Assembly (NCBI GenBank): GCA_030606285.1 | Contig: JAUWGS010000002.1 | Location: 189,612-253,611, forward strand | From: Planctomycetales bacterium | GTDB taxonomy: Bacteria; 4484-113 | Reading direction: 5' to 3' | DNA: 64,000 nt | Shown here: positions 33,044 to 40,761 of the stretch, piece after piece | How positions within the stretch are numbered: the stretch's first letter is position 1 | Layout of the letters: every line of letters begins with the position of its first letter | Program-made: the position numbers and the translations under genes | The notes under the pieces: model-generated | The model's database searches: none | Told to the model about the DNA's origin: nothing | What the model saw: the letters and a program-made list of their open reading frames with translations, nothing else

Positions 33044-34846
33044 CTACCCCGCAATAATCCCCGCGCCCTCCGGTAGTGCTTCCTCTTCGGCTGTCTCGCC
33101 TTCTTCTCCTTCTTCCGGCACGGCTTTAGCCCGTTCGCGGTCTTCTTCGGTGGTGAAGATGAAGCTTTCGATGATGCCTGTAAACTCGAAGTGGTTCTTG
33201 TCCGTGTCGATTGTTGCCTCGTCGGCGTACAGGTACTCGTCGTCGCCCCTGAAATAGCCGACGGTTCCGGTGAGATACAGCATCTTGGTTTCGTCGTTGT
33301 AGACCAAATCGTCGGCCACCAGGCTCTCGTCGCCGCACACGATCTCTACGTCGCCCCACTGGTGCAGTATGCGGTCGTCATAGTTAAAGGTAAGGTTTTC
33401 GCTGGCGCTCGTGAGCTCGTTTTCCAGGATACGCTTTCCCTGCTCGTCCAGCTCGCCCTTGATGAACTCGCCTTCGCGCAGCCAGTCGCCGTTTTCCTGG
33501 TAGAAAACCACGTTGCCCGTGGCGGTCATCGTTTTCGTCCGGTCGTCGAAGATTATCTCGTCGGCGCTGAGTTCCTTGTCCTCCTGGGTGATGCGCGCGA
33601 GCGCGTCTTCCGATCCGCGCAGGATCATCACGTCGGTGTCCTCGCCCGTTTGCAGGTAGTCGGCTTCCAGCGTGGTTTCTTCCTCGGTGAGCGCTTCGGC
33701 GAGGTCAATATCCTTTTCTTCCACCAGCTTGTGCTCGAACACCCACTCGGTTTCCAGCAGCGTAACGAAAATGTTGCCCTTCATCTGGTAGGTCTTCTGC
33801 TCCGGGTTGTAGTTGAGGCGGTCCATCGTGGCGGTTACCTTCTCCTGCACCACCTTCACCTCGCCGATGGCGGACATCTCCTCGGTGTTCCAGTTGTAGG
33901 TGAGCACGTTGCTGTAGACCTCGGTGGGCTCGTTTTTAAAGATATTGATGACGCGGTCACGCTTGGGCAGCGACGTGTCGGTGGGATCTTTGCCCCGTGT
34001 CTTTTTATTGAAGCGCACGAAGGTCTTGGCGACGAAGGACTTCTCCTTGAACTGGATGGTCAGGTTCTCGCAGGTCAGGTTGTACTTGGGCTCGACGAGC
34101 CGCACGGACTCCATGAGCCTCACCGTCTCGGCGTTCTGGTCGATCTGCCCGGAGTCGGCGCTTGCACTGATGTCCTTGTAGTACAGGCTCAGCTTGCCCC
34201 GGATGTCGTACTTCTTGCGCTCGGTGCTTCCGGAAACGCGGCCCCGGTTGACGACCACGCGCGCATAATCGTCGCTGAGTCCACTGGACTTCACGCGCAG
34301 CGCCAGGCTCACCGCTTCCTCGGTCGTGAGCAACCGCTCCTCTTCCGCCTCCTCAACTGCAGGAGGTTCCTCCGGCTCGGTAGGCGGCATTTCCGCCGGC
34401 GGGCGTTCGGGCTTGGCGGGAGGCACTGCTGCGGGTTCCGGCTCGGGCTCGGCGGGTACCGGCTCTTCCGGCGGCACCTCGCCGAACAGTGCCGCCAGCA
34501 CGCGTTCCCATTCCGCCTGCGTAATCAGCGGCCGGTGATACTCCTTCACCGGGAAGATGACCTGCGGCTCGATGACTATCCGCAGCGGCTCTTCTTCTTC
34601 TTTGCCCATCGGCGCAGGCTCGATCAGGCGTTCCGGCGGGATGTCGGCCCTCGACTTAATGCGCGGCTCAACTTGCGCTTCGCCGGCTTCGGTTGCCGAT
34701 TCGTCGGCCTGCTCCGCATCCGCAGCCGACGCATTGACCTCAACATCGTCTCCCTCCGACATCGCCGGACGCGCAGTCCACAGGCACAGCACAGCTACCA
34801 CGACAAGCGCGAGTAGTGCCAGCCGCATTGCAGTGCGCGCGCTCAT
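33044..34846 (-). CDS. LptA/OstA-like periplasmic protein, oversized
   Basis: This encodes 600 residues. A signal peptide (LALLALVVVAVLCLWTA) is followed by an acidic, Pro/Glu-rich region to about residue 170. Beta-jelly-roll repeats of the OstA/LptA kind fill the remainder: SADSGQIDQNAETVRLMESV, TKTMTATGNVVFYQENG, LVADDLVYNDETKMLYLTG, EYLYADEATIDTDKNHFEFTG. LptA forms the periplasmic bridge that carries LPS to the outer membrane and is usually under 200 residues; this one is about three times longer, which would give a longer built-in filament. It overlaps the LptC-like gene by 4 nt. Exact orthology is inferred from fold and neighbour. Confidence 0.75.
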   Translation of the reverse strand: MSARTAMRLALLALVVVAVLCLWTARPAMSEGDDVEVNASAADAEQADESATEAGEAQVEPRIKSRADIPPERLIEPAPMGKEEEEPLRIVIEPQVIFPVKEYHRPLITQAEWERVLAALFGEVPPEEPVPAEPEPEPAAVPPAKPERPPAEMPPTEPEEPPAVEEAEEERLLTTEEAVSLALRVKSSGLSDDYARVVVNRGRVSGSTERKKYDIRGKLSLYYKDISASADSGQIDQNAETVRLMESVRLVEPKYNLTCENLTIQFKEKSFVAKTFVRFNKKTRGKDPTDTSLPKRDRVINIFKNEPTEVYSNVLTYNWNTEEMSAIGEVKVVQEKVTATMDRLNYNPEQKTYQMKGNIFVTLLETEWVFEHKLVEEKDIDLAEALTEEETTLEADYLQTGEDTDVMILRGSEDALARITQEDKELSADEIIFDDRTKTMTATGNVVFYQENGDWLREGEFIKGELDEQGKRILENELTSASENLTFNYDDRILHQWGDVEIVCGDESLVADDLVYNDETKMLYLTGTVGYFRGDDEYLYADEATIDTDKNHFEFTGIIESFIFTTEEDRERAKAVPEEGEEGETAEEEALPEGAGIIAG

Positions 34847-36546
34847 CGTCCGACCACTACCGCCTGGCCTTCACTTTCGTCCGGAGGTGCGGATTCCTCG
34901 GCTTCGGGCGTTTCCATTTCCGCCGGCACCGGTTCTTCCTCTTCCTCCGCTTCGGATTTCTTTTTGCCTTCGATGCGCGACAGTGCGCGGTCAACGTCAT
35001 CGCGGTACTTGTCGGGAATCTTTATAGTCGCAGTGCTCGCGCCGTTGACCTCGATATCCTCGGTTTCGGAGAAATAGATTATCTGCTGGCCGTAGAACTC
35101 CTGGCCTTCTTTATCCACGAAATGCGCGTTGCCGTTGGCGATGAACTTCTTGTCCCCGTCGGTGTAGAGTATCTCGTCGGCGCGAATCGTGCGGTTCTCC
35201 TGCCGCGTGACAACGCCGCCCGAGGCGTGGAAGTCGTTTCGGTTGAGGAACACCACCATCCGGTCGGCGGAGATGTCCGACTGCTCGCGGAACATCTTCT
35301 TCAGCTCCTCTTCCTTCACCTCTTCGAGCAGTTCTTCTTCGAACATCCATTCGCCGCTCTTCTGCCACATCTGTATGCCGCCTTCGATGAACATCGCGCG
35401 CTGCGTGCCGGGCACGCCGGTTTCCCGGTACTTCCCGAAGTAGGTAATCTCGTGGGCCTTCGCCATCCGCTCGTTTTGCACTATAGTCGTTGGCGCGTAA
35501 GTGCGGACGTAATCCTCGCCCCAGTAGTACTCCACGTCGTCGGTGGTGAACCAGGTGCGCTCGCGCCGCATCACCCGCAGCGCCTTGTCCTCGTCGGGAT
35601 CCTCCTTGCTCGGCAGGATCTTACCCTCGATATCGCCCTTGGCGCGCGCCCATTTCTCGTCAATATGGACTTCCAGGTGGTTGGCGAAGATCTCGACCTC
35701 CTTCTTCTTGAAGAACAGCTGCGACGGTTCGGGCTGGTAGTCCTCGATCTTGACTTCTTCGCCGAGCGGCGACATCACGCGGAATGCTTTGGGGTATAAG
35801 CGCGAGGTAGCGAGCATGACCTGCTTCTTGCGGTCGTAGAGGAGCTTCTCGGCGACAATCGTGACGTTCTTGAATTCCTTCAGGTCAACGTCCTCGCGCG
35901 TGAGCTCGTGCTTTTCGATGAGCGTCATATCCTTCATCTCGCTCACCCAGACGAAGACGTGGCCAACGGCTTCCAGGTGGTCCAGCTTCTTATCCGACTG
36001 CATGTAATCGGACTTGATGTAGTTGCCCTCGTCGGTCACCAGCTTCGCGCCTTCGGGGAAGATGAAGCGCTGGTAGTAGTCCAGCCAGACGACGCGCGAA
36101 GTGAGCACGTCCACGTCGTCCACGGTGCGCATCTCGATGCCTTCCATCAGCTCCATATTGCGCGTGTCGCGGTTGTACTCCAGCCGGCCCACGGACGCGC
36201 TCAGGCTCTCCTCGCCCTCGTCGTAGAACGTCGCGGTGGTTTTAAGGAAGGTGACGATGTTGCGCGTCTCGTCAATGGAGACGGATTCCGCGCCGATCTC
36301 CCAGACCTTCTCGCCCTTCACGTTGAAGCCCTTCATCTTGGGCGTTTCAAGTTGGAGGGTGTAGCGCTCGGCACGCTGGCGCTCCAGGATGCGCTTCACT
36401 TCGAGGTTGCTCATCACGAATACGTAGCGCACGAGGATGCCCGATAGCACGATGGCCAGGATAATGAGCGCAAGCCGCAGGCGTTCCATCCTGCGTTCCC
36501 GCAGCGCATAGCGCTCGCGCTCCTTAAAGTCGTTTGGCAGCCTCAC
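34843..36546 (-). CDS. LptC-like membrane-anchored protein, oversized
   Basis: This encodes 567 residues from the GTG at 36546. A single N-terminal TM (LALIILAIVLSGILVRYVFVM) is followed by an LptC-type beta region (MKGFNVKGEKVWEIGAESVS, TTATFYDEGEESLSASVG). Further OstA-like repeats continue to about residue 530, and the tail is acidic and Pro-rich. LptC sits in the inner membrane with LptBFG and hands LPS to LptA; normal length is near 190. I moved the start inward from 36570 because TATAAT (36562-36567) overlaps the ORF-track start and ends 15 nt before this GTG. With the overlapping LptA-like gene it forms an LPS-export unit; lptBFG are not in view. Confidence 0.75.
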   Translation of the reverse strand: MRLPNDFKERERYALRERRMERLRLALIILAIVLSGILVRYVFVMSNLEVKRILERQRAERYTLQLETPKMKGFNVKGEKVWEIGAESVSIDETRNIVTFLKTTATFYDEGEESLSASVGRLEYNRDTRNMELMEGIEMRTVDDVDVLTSRVVWLDYYQRFIFPEGAKLVTDEGNYIKSDYMQSDKKLDHLEAVGHVFVWVSEMKDMTLIEKHELTREDVDLKEFKNVTIVAEKLLYDRKKQVMLATSRLYPKAFRVMSPLGEEVKIEDYQPEPSQLFFKKKEVEIFANHLEVHIDEKWARAKGDIEGKILPSKEDPDEDKALRVMRRERTWFTTDDVEYYWGEDYVRTYAPTTIVQNERMAKAHEITYFGKYRETGVPGTQRAMFIEGGIQMWQKSGEWMFEEELLEEVKEEELKKMFREQSDISADRMVVFLNRNDFHASGGVVTRQENRTIRADEILYTDGDKKFIANGNAHFVDKEGQEFYGQQIIYFSETEDIEVNGASTATIKIPDKYRDDVDRALSRIEGKKKSEAEEEEEPVPAEMETPEAEESAPPDESEGQAVVVGR

Positions 36547-36561
36547 ACGTTCGCCCGCCCG

Positions 36562-36567
36562 ATTATA
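36562..36567 (-). promoter_or_regulatory. -10 box of the lptC-lptA unit
   Basis: TATAAT on the minus strand lies within the first codons of the longest possible LptC ORF, so transcription should begin about 9 nt before the GTG at 36546. This is the reason for preferring the shorter start. Confidence 0.5.
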
Positions 36568-36570
36568 CAC

Positions 36571-36898
36571 TGGATTCCGCCGGTGGAATCCCGCCTCGCA
36601 CCTAATCAGACGGCGAAATCCCCCACATTGTTGGAATGGGCCTTATCTTCTGTAGGGGCACGGCGCGCCGTGCCCTCCCCAATGGGTGCGGACGCCTATC
36701 CAGGCGTCCGACCTTAAGGTGTGTCGGCTAGATAGCCGACGCCACCCGGAATCTTCCCCCTACTACCTCCTACTTCCTACGTCCTACTCGCCTCTTCCCT
36801 CGCTACCCGCTACACGCTACTCGCTACTCCTCTTCCCGCTTGACATCCCCCGCCCCCGGCTGTAACCTAGTTGCAGACTAGTTCCGGGAGGGGGAACC
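36571..36898. repeat. Repeat-filled intergenic region
   Basis: This region holds GTAGGGGCACGGCGCGCC with GTGCCC (a palindrome), GGACGCCTATCCAGGCGTCC, and GTCGGCTAGATAGCCGAC, each a clean hairpin, followed by a CTACTACCTCCTACTTCC run of about 80 nt. It ends in the Shine-Dalgarno (GGGAGGGGG) of the next gene. No ORF is supported. Confidence 0.6.
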
Positions 36899-37105
36899 AT
36901 GCATAAGAAACTTCTGGTCGTAGTTATCAGCATCGCTGCGCTTTCGCTCGCCGCTTGCGGCGGGGGCTACAACCATAGGATAGCTCCGCCTATCCAAGCT
37001 GCGGAATCCATTATCAGCAAGCCAACCTTCCCGTGCGCTGCGGCGGAATATATCTTCGCTCTTGTCGGTCAAATGAATAAGCGGTGCGCGTACGGATTGA
37101 CATAG
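36899..37105 (+). CDS. Short lipoprotein (68 aa)
   Basis: A typical signal and lipobox (LLVVVISIAALSLAAC) is followed by GGG and about 45 residues without a recognisable domain. It is either a genuine small lipoprotein or the truncated front of a larger one. The sequence is AT-richer than the surroundings, as are the two genes that follow 13 and 65 nt later. GGGAGGGGG precedes the ATG. Confidence 0.5.
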   Translation: MHKKLLVVVISIAALSLAACGGGYNHRIAPPIQAAESIISKPTFPCAAAEYIFALVGQMNKRCAYGLT

Positions 37106-37118
37106 TCGAGGAACTACT

Positions 37119-37661
37119 ATGACCGGTAACAAAGCTTCGAGAAAGAAAGTATTTTTCGCGTTGGCTATAATCCTTGCTATAGCCGCTTTGCTACTCCTAC
37201 CCAACTATCTTATGCTGCAGTGTCCTATGAACCTTGTCGTGCGGGAAGACTATCGGAATAAAGGAATCACTGTTTGGCCGCGATTTGGCGGGCTAGTGAA
37301 TCCGCGTATTTTAGTGTACGACTTGCGAAGTGTGTCCCCAGAAAAAAGCAAAGCAGATGTATTTCGCGTGTTTCTGCAATTCGCCAAGCGGATGCGTGAC
37401 CGAGAATTTAGCAGAGTCTATCTTAGCTATAAGGGTAATCTGAAGTTCTATTTGGACGGGAGCTATTTCAAGCGCCTAGGCAACGAGTATGATTGGCAAA
37501 ATCCCGTCTACATAATACGGACATTCCCTGAATATGTAAAGGAACTGGACGGATCAACAGCTTATCAAACTTGGATGGGAGGTTTTCTAGGAGTATCGCT
37601 TGAGCAGTTCAGCGACTTCGATGACTTTCATGACCGTTGGTATGTCAGCGATATGAACTGA
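37119..37661 (+). CDS. Membrane-anchored protein of unknown function
   Basis: This encodes 180 residues. A basic head (KASRKK) and one TM (VFFALAIILAIAALLLLPNYL) are followed by a soluble domain with LVVREDYRNKGITVWPRFGG, FSRVYLSYKGNLKFYLDGSYF and an acidic, aromatic C-terminus. I do not recognise the family. GAGGAAC precedes the ATG. Base composition is visibly lower in GC than the core genes, so it is probably acquired along with its neighbours. Confidence 0.6.
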   Translation: MTGNKASRKKVFFALAIILAIAALLLLPNYLMLQCPMNLVVREDYRNKGITVWPRFGGLVNPRILVYDLRSVSPEKSKADVFRVFLQFAKRMRDREFSRVYLSYKGNLKFYLDGSYFKRLGNEYDWQNPVYIIRTFPEYVKELDGSTAYQTWMGGFLGVSLEQFSDFDDFHDRWYVSDMN

Positions 37662-37726
37662 TTGCCTGAAGTGCACGGGCCATCCCATGTGTCGCTAAGG
37701 TTTATAATAACTGAGGAGTTTCTACG

Positions 37727-38998
37727 ATGATAAGGCGCATAATGTTTGCTGTTAGATTTCAACGGGCAACTTTCGTTCTGCTCAGTTTTGGCATCATTTC
37801 ATTAGCAGCTGCTGCTTGCACGAAGCCTGAGCACCTAGCTGAGAGATGCGAGAGGGCTTTCGAGACTCAGATGCCAAAGGGGAAGTACAGCGTCGCATTA
37901 TCAGCATACGAGAAAGTGCCATGGGAGCAGCTTGAGGAATCATATCGCTTAACCGTAGTCGACAGGCTGGCAGAAACAGCATGGGAGACGTTCAGCACCA
38001 ACCTTGACGGACGTGGTATGAGGCGGTTCCTTGAGGTTTTTGCAGAGAAGCCAAGGCTTATTGAGAACCTGCTGAAGCGAACTCATAAGTATGCAGAATC
38101 GTTAACCACGGAGGATAGCCGTGATAACATCTCGCAAGCCATCCAGTTCTTGGAGCGTGTCACCGGCGATTCTGCCGGTATTGCCGAACTCCCAGAACAT
38201 ATGCTTACAGAGCTCCATCATGAAGTCGAGCAGCTAGCTAATAGGTACTCTGAACTTATATTGGCCGAGTCCTGCAAGTTAGAGGAGGAAGGGAACGTCA
38301 CTGGAGCGCTTGCGGTCCTTACGCCGCTCACGCAGGCTTGGATCGCGATCTCTAAGGACATGAAAGTGATTGTTGAAAAGCGTCGGAAAGAACTCACAGA
38401 CGCGGTAGGCCTATTGCATTACAACGAAGGGCTAAAGTTGTACAGGCAAGGCGATTTCGAAGAGGCTAGAGAAGAATTCAGGAAGGTTCCGTATGAAACC
38501 CCCAAGAGAAAAGACGCCGAGAAATACTCAAGTCTCTGTGCACGGAAGATAGACGAAGCCAGGATTCTCGCCGAGAAACAGCGACTTCGACGCGAGAAAG
38601 AAAAAATTCGAGCGGAGATGAAATACTATGACGGTTACGGTGCGGTGCAAATTGCAGTTAGTAAGGTGAAAGTTACTCGTACTTCTCCAGACGGCTATCA
38701 CTACTTCTACAAGAGTTCTTCCGGGAGGTACATCTGGGTGTGTGCGTCCGTGTGGAATTCCGGTTCGACCGAAATTCACGCTAACCCTGGTTACTTCACC
38801 CTGCGGGATAGCAATGGATACACGGTGAGCCACTCAAGCGAGACTTATTCTCTGAGCAATCACTTCGATGCTGTTGACCTACAACCTGGTGGACAGACCT
38901 CAGGATGGCTCGTCTTCGAAGCTCCGCTTGACGATATCTACAGTCTCATTTGGAGCAGTTCTGCTGGTCTCGTGGAGAAGAAGATTGCTACGCCTTGA
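37727..38998 (+). CDS. Lipoprotein with helical/TPR-like region and DUF4352-like C-domain
   Basis: This encodes 423 residues. The signal ends in lipobox LAAAAC. Residues 30-300 are alpha-helical with TPR-like turns (NEGLKLYRQGDFEEAREEFRKV) and end in a charged coiled coil. The last 120 residues form a beta domain (SGRYIWVCASVWNSGSTEI, YFTLRDSNGYTVSHSS, DLQPGGQTSGWLVFEAP) resembling the immunoglobulin-like DUF4352/TRF2-like domain of Gram-positive and other surface lipoproteins. GAGGAG precedes the ATG. It probably works at the envelope through protein contacts; the partner is unknown. Confidence 0.65.
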   Translation: MIRRIMFAVRFQRATFVLLSFGIISLAAAACTKPEHLAERCERAFETQMPKGKYSVALSAYEKVPWEQLEESYRLTVVDRLAETAWETFSTNLDGRGMRRFLEVFAEKPRLIENLLKRTHKYAESLTTEDSRDNISQAIQFLERVTGDSAGIAELPEHMLTELHHEVEQLANRYSELILAESCKLEEEGNVTGALAVLTPLTQAWIAISKDMKVIVEKRRKELTDAVGLLHYNEGLKLYRQGDFEEAREEFRKVPYETPKRKDAEKYSSLCARKIDEARILAEKQRLRREKEKIRAEMKYYDGYGAVQIAVSKVKVTRTSPDGYHYFYKSSSGRYIWVCASVWNSGSTEIHANPGYFTLRDSNGYTVSHSSETYSLSNHFDAVDLQPGGQTSGWLVFEAPLDDIYSLIWSSSAGLVEKKIATP

Positions 38999-39544
38999 GA
39001 CGTCCGTAGTCCGAGAATAAGGTCTTAGACGATGGAATCCCCATCTTCGCCCCCACGATTTAACCCAAATCCCTGTCCGGTTTTTACCAGAAGCCGCTGC
39101 AACAGCTTATGAGTGCAGATGCACGCGGAAGATATGTTGGATGATTTAACGGCGGGGCACAGGTCATCCACAGGCTGATAAATCCCCGGCCTGCAGAGCC
39201 GCCCATTGCTAATTCCTGCCCATCGGTGTATTCTTGTTCCTCGGAGGCGGGGCGCGGAGGGCCGCGCCCACAAGACGGACGCGCAGTCTCCAGGCTGCGC
39301 GATTATGGTGTGGTGGCCTAGAGACCCCCACTCCCGGTTAAAGTATGAAGAAGAGCGGCGGGGCACACTTCGGCTTCGCTCAGCGTCTACGACAGGTCCC
39401 CGCCCTACAACGGGCACGGCATGCCGTGCCCCTACGACTCTTCCCGGCTACTGGCTATTTATCCGTCATAGCTTTGGCGAAGGCGGGCTGGCCCCTGGCT
39501 ACTCGTTCTCACGGCGGGTCTGCTACAATGCAGATGAGGGCATC
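38999..39544. repeat. Long intergenic region with recurrent motifs
   Basis: About 545 nt lie between genes. The left part is unremarkable. From about 39240 it contains GCGCAGTCTCCAGGCTGCGC (hairpin), GTCCCCGCCCTACAACGGGC, and GCACGGCATGCCGTGCCC (palindrome), i.e. the same repeat classes as at 28.7 and 36.7 kb. TACAAT (39524-39529) is a likely -10 for the next gene. Long ORFs on both strands here are GC-driven shadows. Confidence 0.5.
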
Positions 39545-40714
39545 ATGGCGAAGGGAAAACCCAAAAGCTATCCGCATCGGGCGACCGTGCCGCCGATATA
39601 CCAGTCGGCGGTGTTCGATTTTGCGCGCGTGGAAGACCTGGCGGCGCAGATTGAAAGCGGGCCGGCGTTTCCGCCAAGCGTTGACGACCTCACGTACATC
39701 TACGCGCGCGGCGGCAATCCCACGCAGCGCAAGCTGGAGCTTGACTTAGCCGCGCTGGAGCTAACCGACGACGGGCTGGTGTTCGCCTCCGGGATGGCGG
39801 CGATAACCGCGGTCGCGCTCACGTTCGGCGAATCCGGCTGCGAGTTCGCGGTGGGCTATCCGGTCTACGGCGACACGTACGCAGTGTTCGCAGATTTGCT
39901 GCCGCGCTTCGGTGTTAGCGCGAGCTTCGTGGACACGAGCGACATCGGTGAAGTACGCCGCGCGATGAAGCGCTCGCCCCGGATGCTGTTTTGCGAAACT
40001 CCTGCCAACCCGTCGCTTGCGGTAACCGACCTCAAAGCGGTCGCGCGCCTGTGCAAGAAACACGATTGCCTGCTCGTGGTGGACAACACGTTCGCTACGC
40101 CGGTGAACCAGAATCCTGTCGCGCTTGGCGCCGATTTGGTGATTCACAGCCTGACGAAATTCATCGGCGGGCACAGCGACCTGGTCGGCGGCGCGGTCGC
40201 GGGCGGCAAGGACCTCATCACGCGCATCCGCCTGACGCAGTTCATCACCGGCGGCATTCTCGACCCGTTCGCCGCATGGCTCGTGATGCGGAGTCTCAAA
40301 ACGCTTGAGCTTCGCGTGCAGCGGCAAAACGAAAACGCGCTGGCGCTGGCAAAGCTGCTGGAGAAACACCCGAAGGTCGCGCGCGTGTACTATCCGGGAC
40401 TAACTTCGTCGCCGCATCGCCGCATTGCGAAAAAGCAGATGCGCGGTTTCGGCGGCATCGTTTCGTTTGAGCTCAAGGGCGGGTTGCGCAAGGCCAAGAG
40501 GTTTGTGAACCGGCTCAAAGGCGCGCGCATCGCGGTGAGCCTGGGCTCGACCGAAACGCTCATCCAGATACCGGCGCTGATCACGCACCGCATCGTGCCG
40601 AAAGGCGTGCAGGAAAGTCTAGGCATCCCGCGCGACCTCGTGCGCGTCGCAGTGGGCATCGAGCTGACGGACGAACTGCTGGCGAACTTCAAGCGAGCGC
40701 TGAAGGAGCTGTAG
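39545..40714 (+). CDS. Cys/Met-metabolism PLP-dependent enzyme
   Basis: This encodes 389 residues. It belongs to the trans-sulfuration family (cystathionine gamma-synthase, cystathionine lyase, methionine gamma-lyase, O-acetylhomoserine sulfhydrylase). Features seen: YARGGNPTQRKLE at the substrate/PLP phosphate side, FASGMAAITAV, LLVVDNTFATP, and the PLP lysine in HSLTKFIGGHSDLVGG (about residue 204). The C-terminal ISLGSTET-like motif appears as AVSLGSTETLIQ. The family member cannot be fixed by eye. GAGGG lies 5 nt before the ATG at 39545, which I prefer to the ORF-track start inside the repeats. Confidence 0.88.
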   Translation: MAKGKPKSYPHRATVPPIYQSAVFDFARVEDLAAQIESGPAFPPSVDDLTYIYARGGNPTQRKLELDLAALELTDDGLVFASGMAAITAVALTFGESGCEFAVGYPVYGDTYAVFADLLPRFGVSASFVDTSDIGEVRRAMKRSPRMLFCETPANPSLAVTDLKAVARLCKKHDCLLVVDNTFATPVNQNPVALGADLVIHSLTKFIGGHSDLVGGAVAGGKDLITRIRLTQFITGGILDPFAAWLVMRSLKTLELRVQRQNENALALAKLLEKHPKVARVYYPGLTSSPHRRIAKKQMRGFGGIVSFELKGGLRKAKRFVNRLKGARIAVSLGSTETLIQIPALITHRIVPKGVQESLGIPRDLVRVAVGIELTDELLANFKRALKEL

Positions 40715-40761
40715 GGCAAGCCTTCAGCGCCGACGAGTTCTCCACATCCAGCTAAACCCTC

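Noticed and set aside
33191-34816. 541-aa plus-strand ORF
   Set aside because: Antisense of the LptA-like gene; its composition mirrors the GC-rich third positions and no domain is visible.
39761-40369. 202-aa minus-strand ORF
   Set aside because: Complement of the PLP enzyme; no motif of its own.
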